A DNA stretch of 64,000 bases from 3107 sp001483205 (lineage in GTDB: Bacteria; Pseudomonadota; Alphaproteobacteria; Rhodobacterales; Rhodobacteraceae). The stretch lies in contig OZ219810.1 in the NCBI GenBank assembly GCA_964291375.2, forward strand, positions 1-64,000, read 5' to 3'. The position numbers were made by a program, and so were the translations under genes. Every line of letters begins with the position of its first letter. Position 1 is the stretch's first letter. Below the pieces are notes generated by a model. The model ran no database searches, was not told the origin of the DNA, and saw nothing but the letters and a program-made list of their open reading frames with translations. Positions 55,049 through 64,000 of the stretch are shown here, piece after piece.

Positions 55049-55275
55049 GAAACACCTACCAGGATACCAGTTACCGATGGCCTCAGCCGCACATTTGCCG
55101 ACAAGCGCCAAAGTCGCCGTTCAGCGAAACCTCAACATCAGAGCAACCTGCCCCGACTTTCACATTCTGATCCGAATGGCACCGGACGGGGCATTTTTCC
55201 AGCCTTCCGTTCCGGTTTCAGGAATGGAAGGGCAGAGCGCCGGGCACCCCTCAATGAGGTGGGACGGCGCGCGCC
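55049..55275. other. intergenic region with an inverted repeat
   Basis: This stretch separates the EF-G-like stop from the surface-protein start on the minus strand. It contains the inverted repeat CCTTCCGTTCC ... GGAATGGAAGG (about 55201-55229), which may end the EF-G-like transcript, though no T run follows. No gene is seen. Confidence 0.45.
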
Positions 55276-57210
55276 CTAACCCGTCCCCTCCTGCGCCGCC
55301 GTCAGCCCGGCCAGATCCCCGGCCCGAACCTCCTGATAATGGCCGAATGTTGAAACAAACCAGGCGGTTCCGCGCGTCGCACCGGCCAATGCGCCAAACA
55401 AACCATCCTCTGCCGCCATCGGCAGAAGCGCGTTGAACACATCCCATCCGGCGGCAGATGGGTCGCCCTCGAACCCCAGCACCTGCCCCTTCATCCCGCT
55501 GACCAGCGGTGCCAGCCCCCCCGAATAGACCGACGGCACATGAATCCGCACATTCATTATCGGCTGCAACACGCGGGTTCCCGCCTCGGCCAAAGCCTCG
55601 CGCACCGCGTTCTTGCCCGCCGTGCGAAAGGCATGATCCGAACTGTCCACACTGTGGTGCTTGCCGTCCTTCAGCAGGACGCTGACATCAACCACCGGAA
55701 AGCCGCCCGGCCCGGATGACAGCGCGTCCCGCGCCCCGGCCTCGACGGCAGGGATATAGTTGCGCGGCACCACACCGCCCTTGATCACCTCGTCAAAGCT
55801 GAACCCCGCCCCGCGCGGCTCCGGCTTTACCTCGATCACCACATCGGCGAACTGCCCCGCACCGCCGGACTGTTTCCGGTGGCGGTGATGCTTTTCGATC
55901 TTGCGCGCAATCGTCTCTCGCAGGGCGGGCGGCACCACCGCCTCATCCACCCCGACCCCGAACCCGTCCGACAGCTTCGCCGCCAGCCGCCGCATGTGCT
56001 GCGGCCCCTGGGTGGACAGCACCGCATGGCCGGTCTCTTCATGCTGGCCGACGCTCAGCCCCGGCTCAATATCCGCCAGTCGCGCCAAAGCGTTCGACAG
56101 CCGGGTTTCATCCCGATCATTCCGGGGGGTGACGATGCGCCGATAGGCGGCGGCGCGCGGCACCGTCCAGTCGGGCAGGGCAACAGGGGCATCCCGCCCG
56201 CAGGCCATACCGGGGTTCAGATGATCGCTCTTGACCGTCAGCCCGATCTCCCCCGGTTCCAGCGCACCGGCCGGGGTCTTGGCGTCAATGTCGGTAATGC
56301 TGCCGATGGCGCGCCCGGCAAGCACCTCGCCATTCCCGACCCCGGCGGTGAACGCCCGCACCAGCACCGTTTTGCCCAGATGTTTGGTCATGTCGGCCAG
56401 ACACCCCACCGCCATCACATCGCCCAGAGACGCCAGCCGCGCCGCTGCCGCCTCCACCCCCGGCGCTTCGTGGCGCAATGACTTCATCAGCCGCATCAGA
56501 CCGTTGCCGTGCAGGGCCGAGCCCAGCAACGCCGGAACCAGCGCATGATCCTGCACCACCTTCGTCGCCACATCATAGACCTCTCCGGTCGCCGGGCGCT
56601 TGTCCTCGATCAGTTGCTCCAGCAGCGTGTCGTCGAAATCGGCCAGCGATTCCAGCAGTTCGGTTCGCGCCTCCTGTTCCCGCGCCTCCGCTTCCCCCGG
56701 CAGCTCAATCAGCGCCGAGGGCTTGCCTTCCTGATATTCCCATGCCCGCTCGGAAATCAGATCAACCGCGCCGATGATTCGCTCCCCGTCCCGCAGCGGT
56801 ATCTGGCGCAGCACGATCCCCCGGCGGCTATAGGTCTGAAGCTCTGAGACGATCTCGCTGATCCGCCCGGCGGCGGTATCCACCCGGTTGATGAACAGGA
56901 AACAGGGAATTTCGGCCTCTTCGATCATCCGCAGATAGGGCGCGGCCAGCACAGCGGCATCCGTATCGGCAGGCACGCACAGCACCGCGGCATCACTTGC
57001 CGCCAGCGCCGGGCCTGCATTCACAAGGTTGTCCGGCCCCCCGGCGAAATCCAGCGCCGCCCAGTCCTCTTCCATGAACCGGAACCGCACCACATCCGCC
57101 ACCCCCGCAAGGCTCATCGTCCTGCCGGGGGGGGCATCAAGGCCGGCCAGCCCCGAGACCAGCGTGCTCTTGCCCGATTGCGATGGTCCGATGACGGTGA
57201 AAACTCTCAT
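55276..57210 (-). CDS. EF-G-like GTPase of uncertain function
   Basis: The 644-residue protein starts at ATG 57210 (MRVFTVIGPSQSGKSTLVSG) after GGGAGGATATGAC. Domain order follows EF-G: G domain, domain II (VLVRAFTAGVGNGEVLAGRA), then domains III to V (VVIEVKPEPRGAGFSFDEVI, PIMNVRIHVPSVYSGGLAPL). G1 is GPSQSGKS, G3 reads DFAGG in place of DTPGH, and G4 reads NRVD in place of NKxD. The G3 change removes the catalytic histidine of canonical EF-G. Such divergent paralogues are common in alphaproteobacteria beside a true fusA. The gene is monocistronic. It is unlikely to be the main translocase. Confidence 0.8.
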   Translation of the reverse strand: MRVFTVIGPSQSGKSTLVSGLAGLDAPPGRTMSLAGVADVVRFRFMEEDWAALDFAGGPDNLVNAGPALAASDAAVLCVPADTDAAVLAAPYLRMIEEAEIPCFLFINRVDTAAGRISEIVSELQTYSRRGIVLRQIPLRDGERIIGAVDLISERAWEYQEGKPSALIELPGEAEAREQEARTELLESLADFDDTLLEQLIEDKRPATGEVYDVATKVVQDHALVPALLGSALHGNGLMRLMKSLRHEAPGVEAAAARLASLGDVMAVGCLADMTKHLGKTVLVRAFTAGVGNGEVLAGRAIGSITDIDAKTPAGALEPGEIGLTVKSDHLNPGMACGRDAPVALPDWTVPRAAAYRRIVTPRNDRDETRLSNALARLADIEPGLSVGQHEETGHAVLSTQGPQHMRRLAAKLSDGFGVGVDEAVVPPALRETIARKIEKHHRHRKQSGGAGQFADVVIEVKPEPRGAGFSFDEVIKGGVVPRNYIPAVEAGARDALSSGPGGFPVVDVSVLLKDGKHHSVDSSDHAFRTAGKNAVREALAEAGTRVLQPIMNVRIHVPSVYSGGLAPLVSGMKGQVLGFEGDPSAAGWDVFNALLPMAAEDGLFGALAGATRGTAWFVSTFGHYQEVRAGDLAGLTAAQEGTG

Positions 57211-57438
57211 GTCATATCCTCCCTGTCTTGCCTGCCTTTGCAGGATCAGACGGGAACGCCCCCCGTGCGCGCCACCGCCCATGTATGGGCTGATTGTCCC
57301 CGAACAGGTGGCCTTTCGTCAAGCCGCCTCTGAGCGCGTTGACGCCGGAACCTGAAACCGATTCCGCATTGTCAGCTTATGGTTGTTGGTGCGTAAGCGC
57401 CGGAATACCGGCCAGCGCACCGCCTATCGCGGTTTGGC

Positions 57439-57999
57439 TCAGCCGCCACACCGCTTTTCCGCGTCTTCCAGCGCCGCCGTAAACCCGAAAAGCGAGAACG
57501 TGTCTTTTGTCACCGTCCCCCGTGCCGAGCGGCCCGTAACCACCGCAGTGGTCCCCCGCTTCATCGCCGCCAGCAGCCGGGCATCATCGGACGGTTCCGG
57601 CCATGTGTATTCGTTCTCCGGCCAGGGCGTCGCGGCATCGTCCTCGGCCAGCGTGAAAAGCTCAAAGCTGTCCTCGCCGATCACCACCGATACGGTTGAG
57701 TCGTCGGCATAGGGATACCCGCCGGTCAGCGAGATCACCGGCCCTGGCCCGCGATCCGGCTGATAATTGGCGAACAGCATAATCTCGCCCCGCTTCACCG
57801 AAACCACGCGCCCGTCTTTGGTGTTCACGGTTTCCTTGGGGGCAGAGACGATCCAGCACTGGGGCGGGTCGGTTTCCACGAAAACGCTCCAGTCGGTATG
57901 GGTTTCCACCCGCTTTTCCGACATTTCCTGCGCGCCTGCGGAAACCATCGTCAGGGCCAGCGTTCCGGCCATTGCGCCACGGAAAAGAAATCTTGCCAT
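57439..57999 (-). CDS. invasion-associated locus B (IalB) family protein
   Basis: A 186-residue exported protein with signal peptide FLFRGAMAGTLALTMVSAGA. The mature sequence contains THTDWSVFVETDPPQCWIVS and AAMKRGTTAVVTGRSARGTV, matching the IalB family, which is widespread in Rhodobacterales regardless of pathogenicity. The C-terminal cysteine (EKRCGG) may pair with the cysteine in PPQCW. It stands alone between the EF-G-like gene and serB. Confidence 0.8.
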   Translation of the reverse strand: MARFLFRGAMAGTLALTMVSAGAQEMSEKRVETHTDWSVFVETDPPQCWIVSAPKETVNTKDGRVVSVKRGEIMLFANYQPDRGPGPVISLTGGYPYADDSTVSVVIGEDSFELFTLAEDDAATPWPENEYTWPEPSDDARLLAAMKRGTTAVVTGRSARGTVTKDTFSLFGFTAALEDAEKRCGG

Positions 58000-58142
58000 T
58001 TTTTTCAGGGCCTCCTGTTCTCCGTTCTTCCGGGGGGCGGTTTTTTGGCCTTTCCCGCGCCCTGGGGTGGAGTTTCAACTCGATACCGGCAGGATAGCGC
58101 ATTATGGCGGGTATGTGAACGCCCCCCGTGCGACAAACCCGC

Positions 58143-59024
58143 TCAGACAGAGGCGGCAAACTCATCCCGCCGATAGCCCTGAATATACAACAGCGCCGTC
58201 AGGTCACCGTGGTTGATCCGCAGGTCGCACTCAGCCGCCACCGCCGGTTTAGCGTGAAACGCCACCCCTGCCCCCGCCAGCCCCAGCATACCGAGATCAT
58301 TGGCACCGTCCCCCACCGCCATCACATCGTCGGTGGTCAGGCCCTTGCGCGCCAGGATTGCCCTTAACACCGCACCCTTGGCGTCCCGCCCCAGGATCGG
58401 TTCGGCAACAGTCCCGGTCAGCCTGCCCGCCCGGATGTTCAGAACATTGGCGTGGTGCTCGTCAAATCCCAGGGCCGCCGCCACATGCCCGGAAAACACG
58501 GTAAACCCGCCCGAGACCAGCGCAGAATAGCCACCGTTCGCTTTCATCGTCGCCACCAGTTGTCGCGCGCCGGGCCGCAGGCTGATGCGGTTGGCGCAAA
58601 CCCGCGCTATTGCCCCCGCATCCAGCCCCGCCAACAGCCCGACACGTTCGCGCAGCGCCGCGCCGAAATCCAGCTCTCCGTTCATTGCTCTGGCGGTGAT
58701 GGCGGCGACCTTTTCGCCCACCCCGGCCTCTGCCGCCAGTTCATCAAGGGATTCCTGCCCGATCATGGTCGAATCCATGTCCGCGATCAGCACCCGGCGG
58801 CGGCACCCTGCCGCCCGCTGAACGATAAGATCAACCCCGCGCGCCTGAAGATCAGCCCACACCTGCCAGCGATCCGGCGGAATCCGGGGCATCGGAAACT
58901 CCGCCGCTACACCAGAGGCCAGCCACCGCACCGGCCCGCCATCCCAGGCAGCGCGCACCGCCTCGACCGGGGCAGAGCCAAAACCGGCGCTTTCCGGCCC
59001 GCTCAGCAATGTAGTTACGAACAT
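58143..59024 (-). CDS. serB: phosphoserine phosphatase SerB
   Basis: The 293-residue product from ATG 59024 (MFVTTLLSGPESAGFGSAPV) has the HAD motif I IADMDSTMI with nucleophile Asp82 and acid Asp84, motif II SALVSGGFTVFSG, and motif IV VGDGANDLGMLGLAG. The N-terminal 70 residues form the ACT-like segment seen in longer SerB proteins. It performs the last step of serine synthesis and is divergent from serC-serA across 163 bases, so the whole phosphorylated pathway is clustered here. Confidence 0.9.
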   Translation of the reverse strand: MFVTTLLSGPESAGFGSAPVEAVRAAWDGGPVRWLASGVAAEFPMPRIPPDRWQVWADLQARGVDLIVQRAAGCRRRVLIADMDSTMIGQESLDELAAEAGVGEKVAAITARAMNGELDFGAALRERVGLLAGLDAGAIARVCANRISLRPGARQLVATMKANGGYSALVSGGFTVFSGHVAAALGFDEHHANVLNIRAGRLTGTVAEPILGRDAKGAVLRAILARKGLTTDDVMAVGDGANDLGMLGLAGAGVAFHAKPAVAAECDLRINHGDLTALLYIQGYRRDEFAASV

Positions 59025-59129
59025 GACGGGTTTCCGATGATGAACGCGAAGGCCGCTTTCCTGCCCCCGCACAGGGCAATCACGGGGCAATACCGGTTTT
59101 TTGCACCTTGCGCCAGCAGGGTTTGCCCC

Positions 59130-59187
59130 CTAATTCCGCAGGTGGGACACCCCTCCCCAACGAGGGGCGCATATCTGGAAGGATACC
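59130..59187 (+). promoter_or_regulatory. candidate serC leader RNA element
   Basis: Just before serC lies GTGGGACACCCCTC ... GAGGGGCGC, a short GC hairpin (CCCCT at 59150-59154, AGGGG at 59163-59167), followed by ATATCTGGAAGGATACC and the ATG at 59188. Its layout resembles the serC RNA motif described upstream of serC in alphaproteobacteria. Recognition is from memory of the motif, not from a covariance search. Confidence 0.5.
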
Positions 59188-60333
59188 ATGAGCATCATTG
59201 CAAAACCGGCGACGCGGCCGGTAAACCCGCGTTTTTCATCCGGCCCCTGCGCCAAACCCCCCACATGGACCACCGAGGCCCTTGCCGGTGCGCCGCTTGG
59301 CCGGTCGCACCGTTCCGGCGTCGGCAGGGGCAGGCTCGAGGCCGCCATCGACGCCACGCGCGAGGTGTTGGGGGTGCCCGGCGATTACCGCATCGGCATC
59401 GTTCCCGCCTCTGACACCGGCGCGGTCGAGATGGCGCTGTGGTCGCTGCTCGGTGCGCGCCCTGTTGAGATGCTGGCCTGGGAGAGTTTCGGCAAAGGAT
59501 GGGTGACCGATGTCACCGGCCAACTGAAGCTCGATGCAACGGTGCATGAGGCCCCCTATGGCCGGTTGCCCGACCTTGCAGCGGTGAATTTCGACAATGA
59601 TGTGGTGTTCACCTGGAACGGCACCACCTCGGGTGTGCGGGTTCCGGGGGGTGACTTTATCCCCGATACCCGTGCCGGGCTGACCATCTGCGATGCCACC
59701 TCAGCGGCGTTCGCCGTGGACCTGCCATGGGACAAGCTGGATGTGACGACCTTCAGTTGGCAGAAGGTTCTGGGCGGAGAGGCCGCGCACGGGGTTCTGA
59801 TCCTCGGCCCCCGCGCTGCCCGCAGGCTGGAAACCTATACCCCGCCCTGGCCCCTGCCAAAGATTTTCCGTCTGACCGGCAAGGACGGGCTGATCGAGGA
59901 CATTTTCAGGGGCGGGACCATCAACACGCCGTCGATGCTGGCGGTAGAGGACTACCTGTTTGCGCTCGACTGGGCGCAGTCTGTCGGCGGGTTGCCCGGC
60001 CTGATCGCCCGCGCCGACGCCAATGCGGCGGTGATTGCCGATTTTGTGCGCGGGCGCGACTGGATCGACTTTCTGGCCGAGGTGCCTGATACCCGGTCCA
60101 ACACCTCGGTCTGTCTGAAGTTCACCGATCCCCGGATTGCCGGTGATGCCGCCTTTGCCAGAGCAGTGGCCCGGCGGCTGGAGCAGGAAGGCGTGGCCCA
60201 TGACATCGGCGCGTATCGCGATGCGCCTGCGGGCTTGCGCATCTGGTGCGGCGCGACGATTGAGGTCAGCGATCTGGCCGCCCTGACCCCATGGATCGAA
60301 TGGGCGTTCAGGGCAGAGATTGCCGCGCTGTAA
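59188..60333 (+). CDS. serC: phosphoserine aminotransferase SerC
   Basis: A 381-residue PLP enzyme beginning MSIIAKPATRPVNPRFSSGP. The Schiff-base lysine is Lys193 in DVTTFSWQKVLGGEAAHGVL. Other family blocks are PPTWTTEALAGAPLGRSHRS and FTWNGTTSGVRVP. It converts 3-phosphohydroxypyruvate to phosphoserine. GGAAGG lies seven bases upstream of the start. serA follows 98 bases after its stop. Confidence 0.95.
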   Translation: MSIIAKPATRPVNPRFSSGPCAKPPTWTTEALAGAPLGRSHRSGVGRGRLEAAIDATREVLGVPGDYRIGIVPASDTGAVEMALWSLLGARPVEMLAWESFGKGWVTDVTGQLKLDATVHEAPYGRLPDLAAVNFDNDVVFTWNGTTSGVRVPGGDFIPDTRAGLTICDATSAAFAVDLPWDKLDVTTFSWQKVLGGEAAHGVLILGPRAARRLETYTPPWPLPKIFRLTGKDGLIEDIFRGGTINTPSMLAVEDYLFALDWAQSVGGLPGLIARADANAAVIADFVRGRDWIDFLAEVPDTRSNTSVCLKFTDPRIAGDAAFARAVARRLEQEGVAHDIGAYRDAPAGLRIWCGATIEVSDLAALTPWIEWAFRAEIAAL

Positions 60334-60431
60334 CAAGCCGTCTGACCCGCGGTGAAAACCACCCCGGCGGGCAGACGATGGTGCCCGCTTTTTCCCCACA
60401 GAACGCCTCTGGCAGGAAAGGAATGCCCGAA

Positions 60432-62027
60432 ATGACCCCCAAAGTGCTCGTATCCGATAAGCTCTCTGAAACCGCCGTTCAGATTTTCCGCGACCGGGGC
60501 GTAAAGGTCGATTTCGACCCCGACATCGGCAGGGACAAGGACCGCCTGCGCGCCGCAATCGGCGGCTATGACGGCCTTGCCATCCGCTCTGCCACGCGGG
60601 TGAGCGCGAAACTGCTGGCGGCGGCGAGCAATCTGAAGGTGATCGGTCGCGCCGGGGTCGGTGTCGATAACGTGGACGTTCCGGCGGCATCCAAAAGGGG
60701 CGTGATCGTGATGAACACGCCGTTCGGCAACGCCACCACCACCGCCGAACATGCGATTTCGATGATGATGGCGGTGGCGCGGCGGATACCCGAGGCAAAC
60801 GCCTCCACCCATGCCGGACGGTGGGAAAAATCCCGCTTTGTGGGGGTGGAGCTGACCAGCAAGACCCTTGGCCTCATTGGCTGCGGCAATATCGGCTCTG
60901 TCGTTGCCGACCGTGCCCTTGGCCTGCGGATGAAGGTGATCGCCTATGATCCGTTCCTGAGCGAGCAGCGCGCCGCAGAGCTGGGGGTGCGGAAGGTGAC
61001 GCTGGAAGAGCTTCTGCCCTCTGCTGACTTCATCAGCCTTCATGCGCCACTGACGGACAAGACGCGCAATATCCTGTCGGCGGACGCGATTGCAGCGATG
61101 AAACCGGGGGTGCGGATCGTCAACTGCGCGCGGGGCGGGCTGGTGGATGAGGCGGCACTGGCCGGGGCGCTGAAATCCGGCCATGTGGCCGGGGCGGCGT
61201 TCGATGTGTTCTCGCAGGAACCCGCCACAGAAAACCCGCTTTTCAACCTGCCGGGGGTAGTGCTGACCCCGCATCTGGGCGCGGCCACCACAGAGGCGCA
61301 GGAAAACGTGGCCGTCCAGATTGCCGAGCAAATGTCGGATTATCTGTTGACCGGCGCGGTGCGGAATGCGCTCAATATGCCCTCGGTTACGGCAGAGGAA
61401 GCGGCGGTCATGGGGCCGTGGCTGGCGCTGGCCCGGCATCTGGGGTCGTTCGTCGGGCAGATGACCGAAGAGCCGATCCGGGCGATCAATATCCTGTTTG
61501 ACGGCAAAGTGGCCGACATGAACCTTGAGGCGCTGGAATGCAGCGCGATTGCCGGGGCCATGAAGGCCGCCAGCCCGGAAACCAACATGGTCTCGGCCCC
61601 CCTTGTTGCGCGTGAGCGGGGGATTGTGACCTCGCGCACCACCCAGGCCAAGACCGGGGTTTTCGATGCCTATATCAAGCTGTCGGTGGTCACGGCGTCG
61701 ATGGAGCGGTCCATCGCCGGGACGGTGTTTTCCGACGGCAAGCCGCGCTTTATCCAGATCAAGGGCATCAATATCGACGCCGAGATCGGCAGGCATATGC
61801 TCTATACCACCAACACCGATATTCCGGGGATCATCGGCGCGTTGGGGACGACCCTGGGCGGGAACGGCGTCAACATCGCCAACTTCACCCTGGGGCGGAA
61901 AGCGGTGGGAGGCGAGGCGATTGCGCTTTTGTATCTTGATCAGCCGGTTGAGCGGGGGGTCTTGCGCGCCTTGTCGGACACCGGGCTGTTCCGGAGCGTC
62001 AGGCCGCTTGAGTTTGATGCGGTGTAA
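60432..62027 (+). CDS. serA: D-3-phosphoglycerate dehydrogenase SerA
   Basis: The start MTPKVLVSDKLSETAVQIFR (ATG 60432) gives 531 residues; ATG 60423 is an alternative close to AGGAAAGG. The Rossmann motif is LGLIGCGNIGSVVADRA, with NCARGGLVDEAALAGAL and HLGAATTEAQENVA as the catalytic and substrate blocks. The length and C-terminal region (NTDIPGIIGALGTTLGGNGV) show the long form, with an intervening domain and an ACT domain for serine feedback. It commits 3-phosphoglycerate to serine. Confidence 0.95.
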   Translation: MTPKVLVSDKLSETAVQIFRDRGVKVDFDPDIGRDKDRLRAAIGGYDGLAIRSATRVSAKLLAAASNLKVIGRAGVGVDNVDVPAASKRGVIVMNTPFGNATTTAEHAISMMMAVARRIPEANASTHAGRWEKSRFVGVELTSKTLGLIGCGNIGSVVADRALGLRMKVIAYDPFLSEQRAAELGVRKVTLEELLPSADFISLHAPLTDKTRNILSADAIAAMKPGVRIVNCARGGLVDEAALAGALKSGHVAGAAFDVFSQEPATENPLFNLPGVVLTPHLGAATTEAQENVAVQIAEQMSDYLLTGAVRNALNMPSVTAEEAAVMGPWLALARHLGSFVGQMTEEPIRAINILFDGKVADMNLEALECSAIAGAMKAASPETNMVSAPLVARERGIVTSRTTQAKTGVFDAYIKLSVVTASMERSIAGTVFSDGKPRFIQIKGINIDAEIGRHMLYTTNTDIPGIIGALGTTLGGNGVNIANFTLGRKAVGGEAIALLYLDQPVERGVLRALSDTGLFRSVRPLEFDAV

Positions 62028-62041
62028 GCGGGTGGGATGTG

Positions 62042-62077
62042 GGGCAGGCTGGTGCGGAAGGGCCGCACCCTGCCCGG
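62042..62077. terminator. possible hairpin after serA
   Basis: GGGCAGG-CT-GGTGCGG-AAGGG-CCGCACC-CTGCCC forms a long GC stem 15 bases after the serA stop. There is no T run, so it may act as a rho-dependent or bidirectional end between serA and the convergent repeat gene. Confidence 0.5.
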
Positions 62078-62140
62078 CTCAGTCAATATGCAGAGGTCTT
62101 CGCAGACCATGATCGGTCCCGGCCTTATCCCCGACAACAC

Positions 62141-62255
62141 CTAGAACCTGAAGTTGAGGGAGACCCCGACGGTATAGCTGCGCTGATCCCCGGACAGGCC
62201 GATGCCATCGGCGGCCCCGAAGAACTCGGCGCTGAGGCCACCGTCAAGATCATCT
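62141..62255 (-). repeat. barrel-end segment duplicated from the 50555 locus
   Basis: About 115 bases here are nearly identical to 50555-50669, the last 38 codons of the second giant surface protein, with scattered substitutions (GAAGTTGAGGG against GAATTTGACCG). Identity ends where the repeat DNA begins. It marks two genes with a shared barrel ending or a conversion tract. Confidence 0.85.
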
Positions 62256-62736
62256 GCCCGCCCGCAAAGCCGAGCGTCACCGTCGCATTCAGCCCCGCCA
62301 GATTGCCCCCCGAGGCGGTCACGTCATACACACGCGAGGCCGTCACCTGACTGACCGACAGCTGTGCCGTCGTGTTGCTCACCGTGAAATCCGCCGCGTT
62401 CACATTCTTCACGTCCTCGCTGAACGTCACCCGCCAGGTCACGCTGTCCGCATTCGTCGGCGAACTCCCCGGCGTCTGATGCACAATCGACGCAACCCCC
62501 GGCGCGGTGTTGTCGATCACGTAAGCGCTTTCATCCGTCCCCGTCGGCGCGGTGTTGGAAAGGGCGTTGTCGGCAAGATCGGCGATATTCTGCCCGCCCG
62601 CAAAGCCGAGCGTCACCGTCGCATTCAGCCCCGCCAGATTGCCACCCGAGGCGGTCACGTCATACACCCTTGAGGCCGTCACTTCGCTGAAATTCAGCTG
62701 TGCCGTCGTGTTGCTCACCGTGAAATCCGCCGCGTC

Positions 62737-63984
62737 CACATTCTTCACGTCCTTGCTGAACGTCACCCGCCAGGTCACGCTGTCCGCATTCGTCGGCGAA
62801 CTCCCCGGCGTCTGATGCACGATCGACGCAACACCCGGCGCGCTGGTGTCATAGACGGACGTGGCCTGCGTGGCCGCAGTGCTCGGGTTGCCCGCCGCAT
62901 CCGTCGCCGCGCTCGCCGCAACGTCTATCGTCACCTCGCCCTCCGCCGAGGGCGTGATCTCCGCCGTCCACACCCGACCGGCGGTGACCGGGGTGAAGGA
63001 CCCGGCCGCGCCGTTGCCGACGCTGATGTCGCCAACCACAAAACCCGTCACCGGCTCCGAAAAGCTGAACCGGGCGGTGAAGGCCGACGAACTCCGCGCC
63101 GGAACATCCGAAATCGTCACCCCCGGCGCGGTGTTGTCGATCACGTAAGCGCTTTCATCCGTCCCCGTCGGCGCGGTGTCGGAAAGGGCGTTGTCGGCAA
63201 GATCGGCGATATTCTGCCCGCCCGCAAAGCCGAGCGTCACCGTCGCATTCAGCCCCGCCAGATTGCCCCCCGAGGCGGTCACGTCATACACCCTTGAGGC
63301 CGTCACTTCGCTGAAATTCAGCTGTGCCGTTGTGCCGCTCACCGTGAAATCCGCCGCGTCCACATTCTTCACGTCCTTGCTGAACGTCACCCGCCAGGTC
63401 ACGCTGTCCGCATTCGTCGGCGAACTCCCCGGCGTCTGATGCACGATCGACGCAACACCCGGCGCGCTGGTGTCATAGACGGACGTGGCCTGCGTGGCCG
63501 CAGTGCTCGGGTTGCCCGCCGCATCCGTCGCCGCCGCCGCCGCAACGTCTATCGTCACCTCGCCCTCCGCCGAGGGCGTGATCTCCGCCGTCCACACCTG
63601 ATCGGCGGTGACCGGGGTGAAGGATCCGGCCGCGCCGTTGCCGACGCTGATGTCGCCAACCACAAAACCCGTCACCGGCTCCGAAAAGCTGAACCGGGCG
63701 GTGAAGGCCGACGAACTGCGCGCCGGAACATCCGAAATCGTCACCCCCGGCGCGGTGTTGTCGATCACGTAAGCGCTTTCATCCGTCCCCGTCGGCGCGG
63801 TGTTGGAAAGGGCGTTGTCGGCAAGATCGGCGATATTCTGCCCGCCCGCAAAGCCGAGCGTCACCGTCGCATTCAGCCCCGCCAGATTGCCACCCGAGGC
63901 GGTCACGTCATACACAAGCGAGGCCGTCACTTCACTGAAATTCAGCTGTGCCGTTGTGCCGCTCACCGTGAAATCCGCCGCGTC
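62737..63984 (-). repeat. tandem 624-bp repeats, at least two full units
   Basis: The landmark CACATTCTTCACGTCC occurs at 62737, 63361 and 63985, exactly 624 bases apart (208 codons: one type A plus one type B Ig-like module). A shorter unit lacking the type B module begins near 62401 (336 bases before). Units differ at only a few positions. Confidence 0.95.
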
Positions 63985-64000
63985 CACATTCTTCACGTCC

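Larger units (their letters stand above)
62125..64000 (-). pseudogene. 3' part of a tandem-repeat surface protein with a broken barrel end (partial)
   Basis: The open frame enters from the window end and codes for alternating Ig-like modules: type A (PGSSPTNADSVTWRVTFSKD) and type B, resembling the bacterial Big_12 domain (SSAFTARFSFSEPVTGFVVG). Just after GFAGGQ near 62257 the DNA changes abruptly to the 3' end of an autotransporter barrel. In another frame that end reads DGGLSAEFFGAADGIGLSGD and ends VSLNFRF at TAG 62143-62141. The repeat frame reads nonsense there and stops at 62125. Most of the barrel is missing and the remainder is out of frame, so the gene is a deletion product or an assembly chimera. 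The 5' end lies outside the window. Confidence 0.75.

Overview
The window looks like chromosomal DNA of a Rhodobacterales alphaproteobacterium (Rhodobacteraceae). The reasons are the high GC content, a fabI-fabB-fabA cluster, rpsU divergent from a COQ9-like gene, a phaZ / phaC-phaP-phaR cluster with PhaR-type operators, serB divergent from serC-serA, an RsrI-like methylase, and an IalB-family protein. About 0-14.1 kb is an accessory island. From 14.1 kb to 43.3 kb and from 55.3 kb to 62 kb the genes are ordinary core genes. Large repeat-rich surface proteins occupy 43.6-55.1 kb and 62.1-64.0 kb.

Island, left part (1-5.05 kb): the downstream end of a type III-like CRISPR effector locus. It encodes a tandem Cas7/RAMP protein, a small unknown protein, a large TIGR03986-like RAMP protein, the putative ring nuclease Csx16, and a two-helix membrane protein with a CARF-like domain. 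Nearly every gene except csx16 is split by single-base frameshifts, although coding potential and ATGA-type overlaps are preserved. No CRISPR array, Cas10 or adaptation genes lie in the window.

Island, right part (5.05-14.1 kb): a conjugation remnant on the minus strand (TraA-type helicase without its relaxase domain, a TraC/TraD-like protein, and a DUF5131 stub cut off at the CRISPR boundary). A decayed IS5-family element follows, then a fragment of a second IS5-type transposase, then an EcoRI/RsrI-type restriction-modification pair. The IS sits where both traA and the endonuclease gene lose their 5' ends. The endonuclease lacks roughly its first 30-37 residues, while the methyltransferase looks intact.

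Core (14.1-43.3 kb): type II fatty-acid synthesis genes (fabI, fabB, fabA); rpsU; a COQ9-like protein; a quinone oxidoreductase; an HD-domain protein; a sterol desaturase-like membrane hydroxylase; nfu, tsaB and rimI; a TauE/SafE transporter coupled to a TIGR02186 protein; and a polyhydroxyalkanoate locus (phaZ on minus; phaC, phaP, phaR on plus) with CTGC-N3/4-GCAG sites in both control regions. Next come a polar amino-acid ABC transporter, a small AT-richer gene, a PhnD-like protein with a TerB-like protein, YceI, an MFS transporter, metG, rne, and pnp.

Surface-protein region: two adjacent minus-strand autotransporter-like giants (43.7-50.2 kb and 50.6-55.05 kb) are built from Calx-beta, FN3, cadherin-like and SWM-like repeats with C-terminal beta-barrels. 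A 10-copy 7-bp repeat lies at the 5' end of the first, which also carries a one-base frameshift in a G run. A third repeat protein runs off the window end. Its 3' end is an out-of-frame scrap of a barrel gene almost identical to the end of the second giant. Between them lie an EF-G-like GTPase, an IalB-family protein, and the serine pathway genes serB, serC and serA.
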